Assembly (NCBI GenBank): GCA_001579985.1
Contig: LRSR01010140.1
Span: 1-31,104 of the forward strand
DNA: 31,104 nt
Source of the DNA: Hypsibius dujardini
Taxonomy: Eukaryota > Tardigrada > Eutardigrada > Parachela > Hypsibiidae
Direction of reading: 5' to 3'
Below the pieces are notes generated by a model. That model was not told where the DNA came from. It worked only from the letters and a program-made list of their open reading frames with translations, and made no database searches. Shown here in pieces: positions 17,510 to 29,810 of this stretch (positions are counted from its first letter, which is position 1; each line of letters opens with the position of its first letter). Position numbers and translations under genes: made by a program.

Positions 17510-17785
17510 AGCAATATGCGCCATGACACAGAGTCCTTTTCCGAAAACGAAGACACGAAGACACGAAGTGCAACTGATCGTGAGATCGTGTGTGAGTCAC
17601 GCCAACGACTTAAGAATTCGCCGAGCAAATCGGTATTTCCTCGTGAAGTTCTGTGCAGCAACACACGAGCACACAGCACACGAAATATTATCATAATCTG
17701 GTCTGTTTTTGTTCCACAATCGAGCGCCTCGTGTCTTCGTGTCGATGTATTGAGGAACGGAGTTTGTGTCATGGCACATATTGCT
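17510..17785. mobile_element. 276-bp MITE with TA target duplication
   Basis: Outer 20 bp of both ends match at 19 of 20 (AGCAATATGYGCCATGACAC), and similarity continues inwards with shared GACACGAAGACACGA. TA flanks at 17508-17509 and 17786-17787. Non-coding. It lies 240 bp beyond the coiled-coil gene stop, in its 3' flank. Confidence 0.82.
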
Positions 17786-19881
17786 TAGTAATGCTGTTTT
17801 TGAAAACGTTTTAATTTATCAAAAGTATTGACCAAACATGCAAGAAAAACCCCTTCAGCCATTTGATTTCCTCAGAAAAGCTGACAAAATTATGTTAGTT
17901 TATTTTGCTTAAAACTTTAACTTTCCCTTTCCTCGACTGGGGAGATTTTAGGGCACACAATAACATAAAAAGCGCTGGGATGAAAAAGCGCAAATAACTT
18001 TAAACGAATGTAAACAAAGAGGGTGCCGGGCACCGGTGTACCTCTAACCTCAATGTACCGAACCGGCCAGGGGTACCGAACCAATCTGAGAGTACCGAAC
18101 CAATCTGAGCCAACCAACCTTTGGGATCCGGACCATCCGAAACAAACGTGTGGATAAAAGACGAACAGCGGAATTTTTTTTTTGAAAGCCGTTGGCATCT
18201 CGCGCTTGTGCATGGCGCAGTCGCGCAATGCTCTGGACATTATAATGCCCGGAGGACAAATTTTCTTATGGAATAAAGTCCGGATGACAATTATGGCTAT
18301 AAGTGACTTAATTTGTTCCCGTCACCATATAATAAAGTCGCTATTGTGTCCCACGTCCCAGAAAGGGGGCTAAATTTGTCCCCTCATGTACTAGGGTTAG
18401 CTAATCGTTGTGTAATATATGATTGACCCTACGTTTATTGAACTATTTAAACAGAAATTTTCAGTTGTGTTGAGGTGTAGATCTTTAGATTTTTATTTTT
18501 GCTTTTCCGTCTAATAAATTCGCATTATCTACCCTGTTTGTCAAACTAGAATTTTACCGATAAAACACAAGCCTATCAGGACGATTCAACTTTTTTGCTA
18601 CTATTACAGTTACGGAGCAAATTAAACGATCTACCTTAGAGTTGACCGCTACTCTAACAACAAGAAATAGTTACTTGTGCATGGTGGTTAATGAGCTCGA
18701 TGATAAGCTGTCGCGTTCAGTCTTCCGTTACATGAAAGATTCAACAGATAACCACCGGTAAACGGCGTGGATGGTTTTTCATACTGCACCAAGGATTAGA
18801 CATAGCTTGTTTGTCTGTTGCCTTTTTGGTTTTGAATTTATTTTAAACGTGGGAAGCTAGTATAGCCTCCTGCTGAAACTCGCATTTGAATTTAATACAT
18901 CGTCCGATTCCGTAAATAATCGAGTTTTATAGAGTTAATTGAGAGAACGGAAAATATTTGTTGCACGTAATTTGGTGGAAAACCCTTGCTCAGAGTTCGC
19001 AACTGTTTGTCACACACAAACATGGACGGTCAGTTCGCAAACGGATATGTGAATGTGCTTGTCTAGACACCTGATAAACATAAACAAGCAGCTTACAAGA
19101 GGTGCCGCCAAGATTCGGCTAGGTGTTCAGAGAGTTAATGGGTTTTGCACTTGCCGTGTGCTTAGCAGATGGAACGTTCCGGGAAGCGTTCGAGCAACTT
19201 CAAGTGATTCTAAGTCCACGCATGAGAAGGTGACGGCAAAGGCGACGACGGCGCCAACGGTCTAGTTGGGAGTTTAGTCGGAATTTCGTAACCCTTGCAG
19301 GGGTGTAATCACGGAAGTACCTTGTGATCCAGTTCCGTCATCGACGCCTTCCGGCTGATGTCCATCTCATCAAAATGATCCCCGCGAATCCTTGCGCTGT
19401 GTCTGTACGACGACTATCTGCCAAAAATATTATGTTCTTGTCAGAGTCAATGATTGACAAATTATTTTTAATGACGAATGTTTTGTGCAATAATGCACGC
19501 TATGTTAAGCCCTGCTCAAATGCACGCGCACGTGTGTAGTGAAGTAATTTCCATGTCAAAATTCACATTTGTTTTTAATGTCTACGTGTGCATGTACGTA
19601 TACGCTAGATCCTTTGAGACATTGAATACTCCACAGGGGATTACCGACCCCTTCGCCCTCTCTTATGACGCACGTGGGAATAAAGAAATCCATATCCACA
19701 AATTAGATTACGCGCCTGTATCCAGTTGCGTTGCTCATTATGAACAGGACTAGAGGAAAAGTCAAGGGTGAATAGGTTACATTCATCTCTTTAGTTTCCT
19801 GCCGTCATACAGGCACCTATTTATGCTGACATTTCAGTCTGTCCATATCTTTTCGTATATACTATATCTTTTTCGCGAAAA
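17786..19881. other. Intergenic stretch without recognised genes
   Basis: A short direct repeat GTACCGAACCAATCTGAG occurs twice at about 18073-18109. GGACAAATTTT near 18256 and its complement AAATTTGTCC near 18373 may be the ends of a small inverted-repeat element. Open frames here are short, lack domains and have no good splice context. The last 80 bases would include the receptor promoter and 5' UTR; no clear TATA box can be assigned. Confidence 0.5.
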
Positions 19882-22481
19882 ATGTCCCGAAACTGCAGCA
19901 GTTTGACAAACTTCTCCAGCCATTTGTTCACCTCTTCGGAGCATTGTCCGGAAAAACAATCCATTTATTCCTACACCACCTCCGTGGCATGGTCCGTGAC
20001 ATCCATCCTCATGGCGCTCTTCGGGATCGCCAACAATTCCATCCTCCTCATCGTGACGTTGCGCGTGCGAAGCCTCAAGTCCGGATCGGGATACTTGCTA
20101 GCCAACCTCTTCTTAACCCACTTCTTGATGTCAGCAATAACCCTCCCAACTGCCGCGGCTGGAGTGCTGATCAACCTTCGGGACATCCAAATAACGGATT
20201 ACTACTGCAATATTTTGCAGCCCATTAATACGATCCTGTATGTGAATTTGAGTTGGACGGAGGCCGGTTTGGCCGTGAATCGTTACGTGGCGATCTGTCG
20301 ACCGCGTCTGTATCCGGCATTCCGTGCAAAAACAACCGCTTATTTTACCATCTTACTCTGTTGGGTCATCAGTACGGGTTGTACCATGCCGTTCGTCTTC
20401 GGCGTGTGCGGCAGTTTTAGGGTGAAGTTCATGGCTAATTTTCATGCACAACATATTTATTTTCCGACAAAAACATTTGAATCTCCAGACGCACGTGAGA
20501 CATCTTAAAACATTACTTTCATTGACGGCACGACAAACTATAGGTCGAATCTTGAGCATTAAAACAAGTAACAACCTTCGTAGAATTTCACATAACTAAT
20601 AGTCGTAAAGTATAGAGGTATTATTTGTTCTTTAATTAGATTTTGAAACTTATTATACCTTTCGGATTTTTTTTAGATATTATTCATGAAAATTTATTGT
20701 TACCTTAACTTAGATAATACACGGAGCTTTACGGACTTACTTAGGTTGATACTAATTTCAGGGGACAATACATGTTTTTTCTAAACATTTAAGTTTTAAG
20801 TTACAAGTTAAAAATGTTTCTTAAGTTACTATTTATTTTGAAAAAAAAAATTTTAATTCTCATTCTGATTTCGAAGACGTCTGCCTTGTATAATACGAAA
20901 AGGATTTTTTCACATTTCTTATCATACTATATTTTTATTTAAATGTACTGGTGCCGGAAAAAAAAAATTCACAGCATATTTAGTTTGCGACTGCTCTATT
21001 TTCAGGTCATACCGCGCACCAACCAGTGTTCGGTGGTGTACGACGGAGTGCGCGGTCAAATCCTCGGTCAGAGCGTTGTTTACGGTCCATTTTGTGTCGT
21101 GGGCTGCGCCATTTTGCTCATCCTCCGGAAGGTCGCTGAATTGCGGCTGCAGATTGGCGATATCCATACGTCAAGGAACGGCCCCACCAACGCAGGCCTG
21201 AGGCAAATTCGGCGTGGGCTGGTGCTGGGTCGGGTCCTGCTGGCGGGGTTTATCGGAAATCTGCTCTGCATTGTCCCAATCTCGTTGGTGATAATGATCT
21301 TCCCGCTGGCTCTCGGCCGGCTTCCCGTTATGGTCCTGGTTCTACGAAGTGTTTTGGCGGCGGTATATGTTTTTATACCGGTATGTGTGTGATCCAGAGG
21401 AGAGTACGTCTATAGACGTACTATCCTGATGATCGTACTTCGTCACGCAATCAGTTCCAATTATTGAGAGAATTCTCTGAGACTTATTCCATGTTGGGAC
21501 GGGCATGCTTCCAGGTAGTGAAGGCAGGATTCCAGACCAGGCTTATTTATCCTAGCAACAAGCGCAAACAAGACACCCAGACACCCCGTTTTAAAATAGC
21601 AAGACACAAGCAATCAAACCGATCAAAAGGTATAGAAACAGACATCCAGGCACAAAGACAAGAAATATCCAGATGCAGACAGTCAGTAGATCAACGAACT
21701 TGTTAGACACAAACATTCAGACGCACAGACATGAGACATCCAGACACAAACAGACATCAGGCAGACCAATTGATTTGTTAGACACAGACATCCAGACGCA
21801 GAAACATGAGACACAACCAGACATAAACATCCAGCAGACCACCAGGAAGAAATACAGGCATTCAAACACACCAACATCCAGACATAGATATCCAGCAGAG
21901 CAGCAGCTAATAAAGCACGCATTCAGAGTTTAGGGAGACTGCGGCAAAACGGTTAAGCAGGCAGACAATGTAAGGTTTCAGAAAATCGCAGGTTGCAAGT
22001 TAAGCCAGACAACTGCCCGGCATTCAAGCAATTAAAGAAAAGAAAATAATCCGGCACGCAATGCCAGATTTGAGTGTAATTAATAGTGAAAAACAGAGTT
22101 GGGTCAGGCAGGGTAGACATTCAAAACAACGTAACCGAACCAGCATGCAAATAACGTGAACACAAATTGCAAGCTACTTCGACAGGAAAAGATTTCTAAC
22201 GAACGGTATAGGCCGTGCTGTAGAAAAAAATACATACGCTGTAGAAGAAGAGGGAGCAAGGGTCATGCAGACAAACATAGCTAAGGTATTCAGACTTGTA
22301 TATCAGACTTCCAGCGAACTTGCAACCTTCTATTCATTCCCTTTTTCAGTTAGTGTTCTACGCAATGAATGAGGATTATCGACACAGTTCCCGAAATCTG
22401 ATGCTCAGTATGATCGGTTGTCACGCTAATGTTGCTGCTGATCGACCTGTAAATTCTATACCTCTACAACTTTTGTCGTAA
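19882..22481 (+). CDS. Divergent rhodopsin-class (class A) G-protein-coupled receptor, complete, 3 exons
   Basis: Exons: 19882-20421, 21006-21380, 22350-22481 (TAA); GT..AG borders, both junctions phase 0, total 348 residues with seven predicted membrane helices. N-terminus has two N-glycosylation sites (NCSS, NFSS). TM1 reads GIANNSILLIV (Asn 1.50 kept); TM2 LLANLFLTHFLM; TM3 begins after Cys109 and ends in NRYVAICRP, the NRY variant of DRY; TM4 contains LLCWVIS; the second loop supplies the disulfide partner in NQCSVVY; TM6 has LLCIVP; TM7/helix 8 is spliced across exons 2 and 3 as IPLVFYAMNEDYR, standing for NPxxY. Asp 2.50 aligns with His80, Asn 7.49 with Ile and Tyr 7.53 with Phe. NRY occurs in melatonin receptors and in the Tre1/Moody receptors of invertebrates, so a relative of those is plausible, but the ligand is unknown. 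The start gives a normal-length N-terminus. Confidence 0.9.
21570..21905 (+). repeat. Degenerate CAGACA-derived repeat with ~77-bp higher-order unit, in receptor intron 2
   Basis: Inside intron 21381-22349. Two long units share TTAGACACARACATYCAGAC and ACATGAGAC (starting near 21703 and 21778), surrounded by scattered CATCCAGACA motifs. It looks like an old, mutated version of the CAGA arrays seen elsewhere. Confidence 0.7.
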
Positions 22482-22577
22482 CTCCGTACTTCTCTTTTCC
22501 CGATTTAATTGGTTCTTCACGCTTGCTTTGTAACTGATTATATACAGATAATGCGTTACCTTGAAACGAAAATGTAA

Positions 22578-22583
22578 AATAAA
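22578..22583 (+). other. Poly(A) signal AATAAA of the receptor gene
   Basis: Canonical AATAAA 97 bases after the receptor stop codon, a plausible 3' UTR length. Confidence 0.6.
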
Positions 22584-23399
22584 TGATAAAGAGATGACAA
22601 ATTTCCGGCCCTTAAAAAGTCACTGCGAGGGCGGATCAGCAGGACATGGAAAGAAATGCATGTTGCTAGCGGGGACATTGCGGTCACAGATAAGCTGGAC
22701 GATTGACGCACTGACGCAATTCTAAGCTTATTAACTGCTCTGAGCTGATTTTTTCGACTGTTGTCTTTTTCATAAGTTGAGAAATTGAAAGGCCAGATGA
22801 GGGCTCAAAAATCCTTGGCAGGAATCATTCCATAATCTGGAAAGGACAATTTGTTTTGGCTATATACTAAGGTGTAAATGTGTCAAAATGCCTGTCATTC
22901 ACTTAAAACTGACTTTATAAATTTTCGATCCGGCAAAAAAGGATGATTCTCAACGTCCACACTCAAAATGTATTCGCAATATATCTTGTCAGTATTACTG
23001 CATTTATGATGATTTTAATGATATATATACTCAGTGTGGTCCAAAAAACTATTTCTGCGTAGTTTTAAAGGCGGGAAAGCTTTTGAAGATTCCACATCTT
23101 TTGATTTTTACTGTAAAAATGCTTATTTTCATAATAATTTTCATCAAACACAATTTGATGCTATGCCAACTAAAATGCAATCTAGAATCGATTGAGATCA
23201 GTTGCGAGATGTGGGACGAGAGTCAGTGCAATCAGCAAGCAGGCATGAATTTGGAGTACAGGTCTAATCCATTTGCTGGGACAAATGTATCATTACCGTA
23301 TCCTGGTATAATACCCAAATATATGATATGGGTGGACCGGTTTAAAACGGATTAATGGGCAATAGTACTTTAAGGTACTAAACAACCAGACGGAAGTTG
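22584..23399. other. Intergenic, no supported gene
   Basis: AT-rich. A 90-codon plus frame (23083-23355) has a hydrophobic start (LIFTVKMLIFIIIFI) but AT-biased codons, no introns, no family resemblance and is not called. Confidence 0.45.
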
Positions 23400-24370
23400 G
23401 ATTGAAGAGTTTGAACGTCTGAACAGGCTCTTCGACTGAAAAATTACCGACTACGTGACGAAAAATATGGTAGAAAACAACCCGATTGCAACATCGCCGC
23501 AATCGATTTTGTAAAGAACGTCAAGGAGCTGACAGCAATATTATGACTTGTTTGTGTGCTGAAAGCAGAATATAGCGGCGTTCAGTATGAATTCTATTCC
23601 AGTAAAACGTACCGGCGTCGAAGTAGGCAATTCCATTAAATGGTTGGTTGTTGTTTCAGAATATGCGATTGCTTGATTGCAGTTTTCTCATATAATTTAT
23701 TTTACCTTTACTAATGACGGTGTTTCATCTGTAGTATTGTTAAAGCATTATTGTTATTGTAATAATTTACATTTATTAATATTTTTATTATCGGCATTGT
23801 CATTGGTATGTAGTGCAGATTTATATATAAACAATAAGAACCTTATGTTTATATATGTCTTAGTGCTTTTATGTTGTGTAAGGCTTGAAAAAAGTGAAAG
23901 TGTGCGTCCCATACCCATTCTTCCACCATCATGCTCACAATTGACGCAGCCGGCAAACTACTGTCACCCCTGTTCATCGTGATGCAAAAGATTTCTGGCA
24001 ACTTTGGTCCCCAAGTGAAACAAGATCTCTTTGCCGTGGCCAATATTTACGTGAGGATTGTCGATCCAGAAAAATGATGACGGAACACCTGAAAACGTGG
24101 TTGGAAGAGGTCTCTTTTCCGCATGTGGGTAACCAAACCGTGCTCGCGATTAATTCCTGGTCAACTTATAAGAATCAAGTTTTGCTTGACGACGCGACAC
24201 CAGAAGATCGCGAAATTCAAGTCGTCACTATTTAAGCTAAAGCTATCTCTTTGCCAGCCGCTCGATGTTTACGGTTTTTGCATGTGGAAAATTATTTTTC
24301 CCAAAATTTGGGACTGGATTTTTGAAACGACGTCAATTGCGAAATGCATCTGCAAAACTCCATCTTGAAG
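23400..24370 (+). pseudogene. Decayed DDE-type transposase (pogo/Tc1-like 'DDE endonuclease' family)
   Basis: Pieces of one transposase appear in the correct order but in changing frames. They are NIAAIDFVKNVKELTAIL (about 23490-23545) and SGVQYEFYSSKT (about 23574-23609), the latter equivalent to the family's DQSGF..E..S.RT segment. Then comes TIMLTIDAAGKLLSPLFIVM (about 23926-23985), followed by GNFGPQVKQDLF. After a frame change at about 24072 there is EHLKTWLEEVSFPHVGNQTV with AINSWSTY, and after another, QPLDVYGFCMWK (about 24259-24294). About 230 bp of unrelated AT-rich sequence separates the second and third pieces. Multiple stops and frameshifts, and a replaced catalytic Asp (LDSWS-type motif is INSWS), show it is dead. 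Terminal inverted repeats were not located. Confidence 0.7.
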
Positions 24371-24813
24371 CTGCAGTCGCTAGTTTATAATTAATTAAGC
24401 AATTCCCGGTTCCGAGATTTGTGGAAAGTTGGTTGGTCCCATCGTAGATATTTTGAAAACGATGAGAATTTTGAGTTCTAAATTCCGTTTCAATTATGTT
24501 TTGACAGCGAGGCTGCCAATTAGAATTTTCATTTTCTATTTGTCCAAAATTTAATTTTCTGACATGAAATTGGTGCAAATTTACTTTATGTTTCGATCAC
24601 TTTTTTCCCTGTAACTATTTTCGTGAATTAATTAATTAATAAATTATCTTGTTTTGTTGAAAAAATATGTTTGTTTATATACTACGACTGGTCAGTTTGT
24701 ATTTAATTTAAAAGAGTAGTTTCGGTTTTCTACTGATTTTTTTGACGGAATCGAAAAGAACATGCAACAATGAATTGGTAACAGCATACATATAAATAAA
24801 TACTCAGATCAGA

Positions 24814-26700
24814 GTGGTGTCCTCTTCTTGTCAGTTTTGCTCAAAAAATCTTAGTATGATAACCGAAAAAAATAAAGGGCCCAGTGTTGGTGTTCTTTCG
24901 GGAGATACAGTAGCTATCGAAGAGGTCATTAAAGTAGACGTCGAATTGGCGGGATTGAAGCTGCGTGGGATCTGTGCCGTAGTAAAGAATTTTGGTTTTG
25001 AATTTTTGTTAGGAGTGGATTTATTAGAAAATGTCCCATTGTTGTCGGACTTAAAAAAAGATTAATTTTCAATCTCAAGGAGGATACCATGTGGGAAGCA
25101 ATACATTGCGCTGTGAATTAACAAATAACCTTGACTGCGAATGAGAGTGGGAAGGTGAAGATCGAAGTGGAGAAGGGCATGTTCATTTGCGATGAAACAC
25201 CTGCCCAATAAGAACTGATAATGGAAAAAGAATGTTTTTTCATTCGGCAAAGTTGAACAGGGGACAAAGATTGGGCAGATTGGAGGATAAAAAGGATTTG
25301 GCTACCTAGTGTGCAAAATTTAAAAATATTTTGGGTTTCAGGCGAGAAGGGATGTAATATTGTTAAGGGAGAGATACCTATAAGTGGCCAGCTCACCGAG
25401 AAACAGAAGGCGAAATAATGCGTGTTTGCATACAGAACAGAGGAGCGCTCCTTATCAGAACAAGCTGTTTTAGTCACTGTACTATCGAAAAACGCTAGAT
25501 TGAAACAGAAAATTCCAGACCGTTTGAGCAGTCTACGTTAACTATCAATTCAGCGCAGCAACTTGAAAAATTCAAAAAAGTGCAGGAAATGTCAGAAACG
25601 AGAGTAATTTTACCTTTAAAACCCGAATTACGAGCAACTGTGTTGTGGTATTTAAAAAAGATGGAAAAAAAAGCAGTGTTCGATTTTTGTTCCCGGAAGG
25701 CATGTATTCGGAAATATATGTGTCCAACAGAAAATGTTCAGGTATTGCTCGACTCAGTGCATGATAGTAAGTTTTTCACAACTTTCGATTTGTACTGCGG
25801 ATATTTTATCATTTGAAATTGCACAAAAATTCAAAGACAAAACCGTTTTTATTATTCCGGGCAGTCCTGGTGGTATATATTGCTTATGCGTATGCCTTTT
25901 GGCTTATGCATTGCTCCAGCTACATTTGTAAAAGTTTTCAAGCAAATTTTTAAAGATTTCAAACGGAAGTTTGTTCTCCCATACACTGACGATTTTATTT
26001 TACACTCCGATATGTGGGAATTATACATTATTCATTGTATAAATTCAATATATTTTGTATAGCAAAACCCGTTTCAGCTGCAACTGTATTTGCCTCAGCA
26101 CAATTTGTTAGTATTTAAATCGAAATATCTTGAAGAAAAAAATGATGGAGCAATGCCTCACTAACAGGAGTAAATGGCTAGACGCAGTTTGAAAAGCAGT
26201 GTGATAGGTCTGACTCATTACATATCCGATTAAGGTAAAAAATGAGACCTGTTTTTATCGTAATATGGGCAATGTGTATTGCTAAATCGAAAACAACCGG
26301 CTTTAGTCCTTTTGAAATGGTTTATGGCCGATCTCCGGTCCAACCTCTAGATGTTGCTCTTCTATATGATGTTTCAGAATCTATTGAAAATCAGACAAAA
26401 TATGTCCAGAAAATTCAGACATGGCTAAAGCAGACGAAGTAAGTAGCTACTGAAAAAATTAATTATACACAATAAGGAGGTCTTTCGCTATGATGAAAAA
26501 CGCTCAAATTTTGAATTCAAAGTGGGTAACCTTGTGCTCGAATGAAAACCAATGACGGTGGTCGTAGTGGTATGCAACCCTAATAAACAATACCCTATGA
26601 AAATATTTACTTGTGAAATTTAAACACAATTCAACGTTCCAATCTTGAAGCTCCTATTGTTCATCCAATCCACAGATTGTCCCAAAATTGTTTCGAAATT
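24814..26700 (+). pseudogene. Decayed Ty3/gypsy-type retrotransposon pol remnant
   Basis: Order of domains is that of Ty3/gypsy pol. At about 24850-25064 there is a retropepsin-like fragment ending FEFLLGVDLLENV. At 25740-25816 reverse transcriptase pieces read KFFTTFDLYCGYF; at 25889-26005 MPFGLCIAPATF is followed by YTDD at the catalytic-loop position. RNase H and the integrase core are missing. At 26281-26440 an integrase tail reads KTTGFSPFEMVYGRSPVQP, and at 26472-26545 a frame-shifted segment has NFEFKVGNLVLE. Stops and frame changes separate all pieces, so nothing functional remains. No long terminal repeats were recognised. The total is about 1.9 kb, against 4-6 kb for an intact element. 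Confidence 0.75.
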
Positions 26701-27059
26701 GCACTCAAAACCTTAAAACCAGTTCATAACCGGTTTTGACAGGTTCTGACACCAGATCGAAAAACGTTTGTCATTTTTTAATGAAAAACAAAAACGTTAT
26801 TGCTTTTGGAACAGAATGCTTTTGAAAAAAAAAACGTTCAGATTTAGGATGGATTTGTGCACTTCCTGAAATGTCTCAACTAACTGTTTAAACAACTCAA
26901 TTATATTCGAAAGCATCTGTCAAAGTGTACCTGTTTTGAAGCAAATGAAATAGTATACAGAGTTATACTATTATAAATCATTATTACAATTATAGAGTAT
27001 CTTTACAACAAAATTCTGATGAAACTACTAAGCCACAACCGCACGCACCAATCTGAAAC

Positions 27060-27640
27060 CAATTATTGCCGCTGGAAAAGAATTCAATGCAATGCAATTC
27101 AATGCAATGCAATGAATATATTATAATATTCATAAGTATAAATAACAATTACAGATACACATAAAATAAATTTAAATAGGTATCGAATATATTAAAATAG
27201 ATATGTATTTTATTGAAAGTAAAATGAGTATACTAATTATAGTTATTTTAAGTGTGATATATATTACATAAAGGTACGTTAAACATGATGAACTTATAAT
27301 AAACTAAAATATAAAATGAACTGAATAATAAACTTAAATATAAATACAATGATTATAAATATAATGAATTGTAAGAACAATAAATTAAAATCTGACAAAT
27401 ATAAATTTGATATAAACATTAAAAAATATAAAAAATTTATAAGAAACAAATAATTTGAACGAATATAATAAATATCGATTTTATATAATTGAAAAAATAT
27501 ATAATCGATTTAAACTTCATAAACATAAATAAGATAAATATACATTTAAAAAATGAAAATATAAAAACTATAAAAAAGATATTACGAAATATATTGAATT
27601 TAAAAAAAAATAATGTTAACAAAAAAAAATTTGCACAATC
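27060..27640. repeat. Extremely AT-rich low-complexity block
   Basis: Begins with CAATGCAATT-type short repeats (27085-27116) and continues as A-rich sequence with very few G or C on the plus strand to 27640. Open frames in it are low-complexity (Ile, Asn, Lys, Phe) and are not genes. The preceding 26701-27059 shows nothing recognisable. Confidence 0.7.
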
Positions 27641-27899
27641 TGTGCAATGTATTTCTAGCGGTGCTTGTGGTGCACATGGCTCACAATCTTGGGACCAAAG
27701 CTGGGACTGTTATTTTCAATTGAACATTTTTTTCGGTTCGGAGGGTTTTGCATATTGTGTGCATGATTACAATATGTGGATCATTTCGTTTCATATAAAA
27801 ATAATTTTGAATCACGCAACATGTCATTAGGGTGAAATGACGCCAAATGGAAAGGACCGATGAAAGTGGATAGACAGACTAGTAAAGTCAATTACATGT

Positions 27900-29810
27900 T
27901 TAAAAGATGTTATGATAGGCAAAAGCCGTACATAGTACAGGTCGAATAAGTTAGATTGTATCATGAAAAAGGCAAAAAGTAAATGCTTTATCTATTTTAG
28001 AGGAAGGTGTACCATTCGGAGGAGTACAAAACTGGATTTAACACGAGCCTCCTAATCAGTCAGAAATATACGAACAGTTTGTTAACAAAGATTTTGACAC
28101 TAATTCAACTGCTCCTTATACGAAAAAGATTTGTTTATCAACTGTTTTATTAAGGCAGGTTTGCTGCCTTAAAAGCTCGATTTGTGCTTACTAGTGGATA
28201 CGCAATGTTTGTTGCTGAACTGGATGCTGAAGAGAAGGACAATTTGATGAGTGACCGCCTAAATTTTAACATGTTTTGCCCGACTGCATCGGACTCATTG
28301 AAAATAATGATTAATGACGTTGAGCGCAAGATTTTTAAGGAGAATGGCATAAACGCTTTTTTAGTTTGGAGTGGTGAGTACAAAACAGATTCAAGAAATA
28401 AAAAAAACAGAAAATATTGAGAAGGCTTTTTTTTCTTGCAAGTGTTTGTGTTCAGTGAAAAGTGAAATAACACCAAATAGGCAAGTTGCTTCGGATGATA
28501 TACCGCATACTTAAATCAAAGTTCGGAAATCCGAGTGAGCAGCCATCGTGAAGGAGATAAAACAAACAAATACAAGGCAGCTTTTAACGATTTCATTGGG
28601 GTAATGCATCCCCACACAATCTTATCAAGGCTGCCTTCATTAAGTTTGACAAATTCATTTAGTCCAATAGAATACTGGCCATTTCGACCGGATACCGCTC
28701 GGCAATTTTTGCGGCTGACGCATGCACTCCGTCTAATAATCAGCAATTGGTTTTGCATCGGGTGAGTCTGAGAGGCTAATGCCAGGCCAGAATTGAAAAC
28801 GGGAATAGATTTGAAACAAAATATTTGACTGAGTACAATTCCGTTGGAATGTTTGTCATGAATCCTACGAGTAACCGAGTCCCAACCTTTCTGTGCAAGA
28901 TCCATGAGGTGGACGCTGAAAACTATGAACTATAATTATGCGGATGTTTCCCTGCTGTGCCAAATCAAGCTAGAATTTTATATAAAACAGCGGCCTTATA
29001 TATCATCAGGAATGTGGAATAAAAATAACAAATGAACGTCCCCATAGACTGTGCATTCAAAAAAATACGACTGGCATAAGAAGTTGCAACCGTGGCGTTG
29101 GGTGTGGAGAACGGGATGGGACATCATCTGGCTTACTATTATCAATTGCCAGTTGATGTCTTTGATGAGTTTCGCTGTTTTATATATAGCTACTTCAGTT
29201 ACCGGTAATTCGATGCTGGCAAGTGATTGCAGCAAACCATGAACCGTAAGAATAGTGGAAACGAAACGCTTTCTAGTTGTAATAAGAATCATTTATCCAA
29301 ACCTTACTGCAATGCAAGAGGAAGTACTTGAATGTTACAAATAAAAACATTAGTAATCACGCGTGCAATGTCATAAGAACAACCATGCCCAATAAAACTT
29401 TTTGGGATTTAATTACAGATACAATTTATACTAAAAACGCTTTTACAGTGGACCCCAAACCTGTTGTTCTATTTTACAAACAAGTAAATGAGTGGGAAAC
29501 AATACTGCTGAAGATGGTCACGCTTGACAATTCGATGTCATACCCCATTCTGTGGATAATGGGTGGTGGAGTGGTGGGGTGGTGGATAATGGGTGAGTAA
29601 TGATATATTGTTGTCACATCAAAACAAGGGTTAGGAGACAAGGCGGTATGGTTTGCCAGTATGAAATTTGCAAGCAGCAGAAGTGCTGGGTTTTCGGTTT
29701 ACCATACAACTACGTATGTATGAGAGGGGAGATTAAAATTTGCCAAAAAGGAATGCTCCGTCACTTTAACTTATCGAAAACATGCGTAATACACAAATTT
29801 TATTGAATAG
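27900..29810. other. Unidentified open stretches, probably remains of a decayed element or gene
   Basis: Several plus-strand stretches look protein-like but break often: LEEGVPFGGVQNWI near 27998; TSGYAMFVAELDAEEKDNLM at 28190, continuing to 28420; TEYNSVGMFVMNPTSNRVPT near 28830; HHLAYYYQLPVDVFDEF near 29123; and TFWDLITDTIYTKNAF at 29397, continuing to 29600. A 129-codon minus frame (28516-28905) overlaps them. I recognise none, and cannot say whether they belong to one former protein. The AT-rich, stop-interrupted context next to two dead transposons argues for relics. Confidence 0.35.

Noticed and set aside
17917-18259. Minus frames with repeated RLVGSDWFGTLRLVRY-like text
   Set aside because: The text arises from the direct repeat GTACCGAACCAATCTGAG; no splice context or domain.
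23083-23355. 90-codon plus frame with a hydrophobic N-terminus
   Set aside because: AT-biased composition, no homology or splice support; chance frame more likely.
28516-28905. 129-codon minus frame
   Set aside because: Overlaps protein-like plus-strand islands, shows no recognisable domain and lies in transposon debris; mentioned only within the unidentified region.
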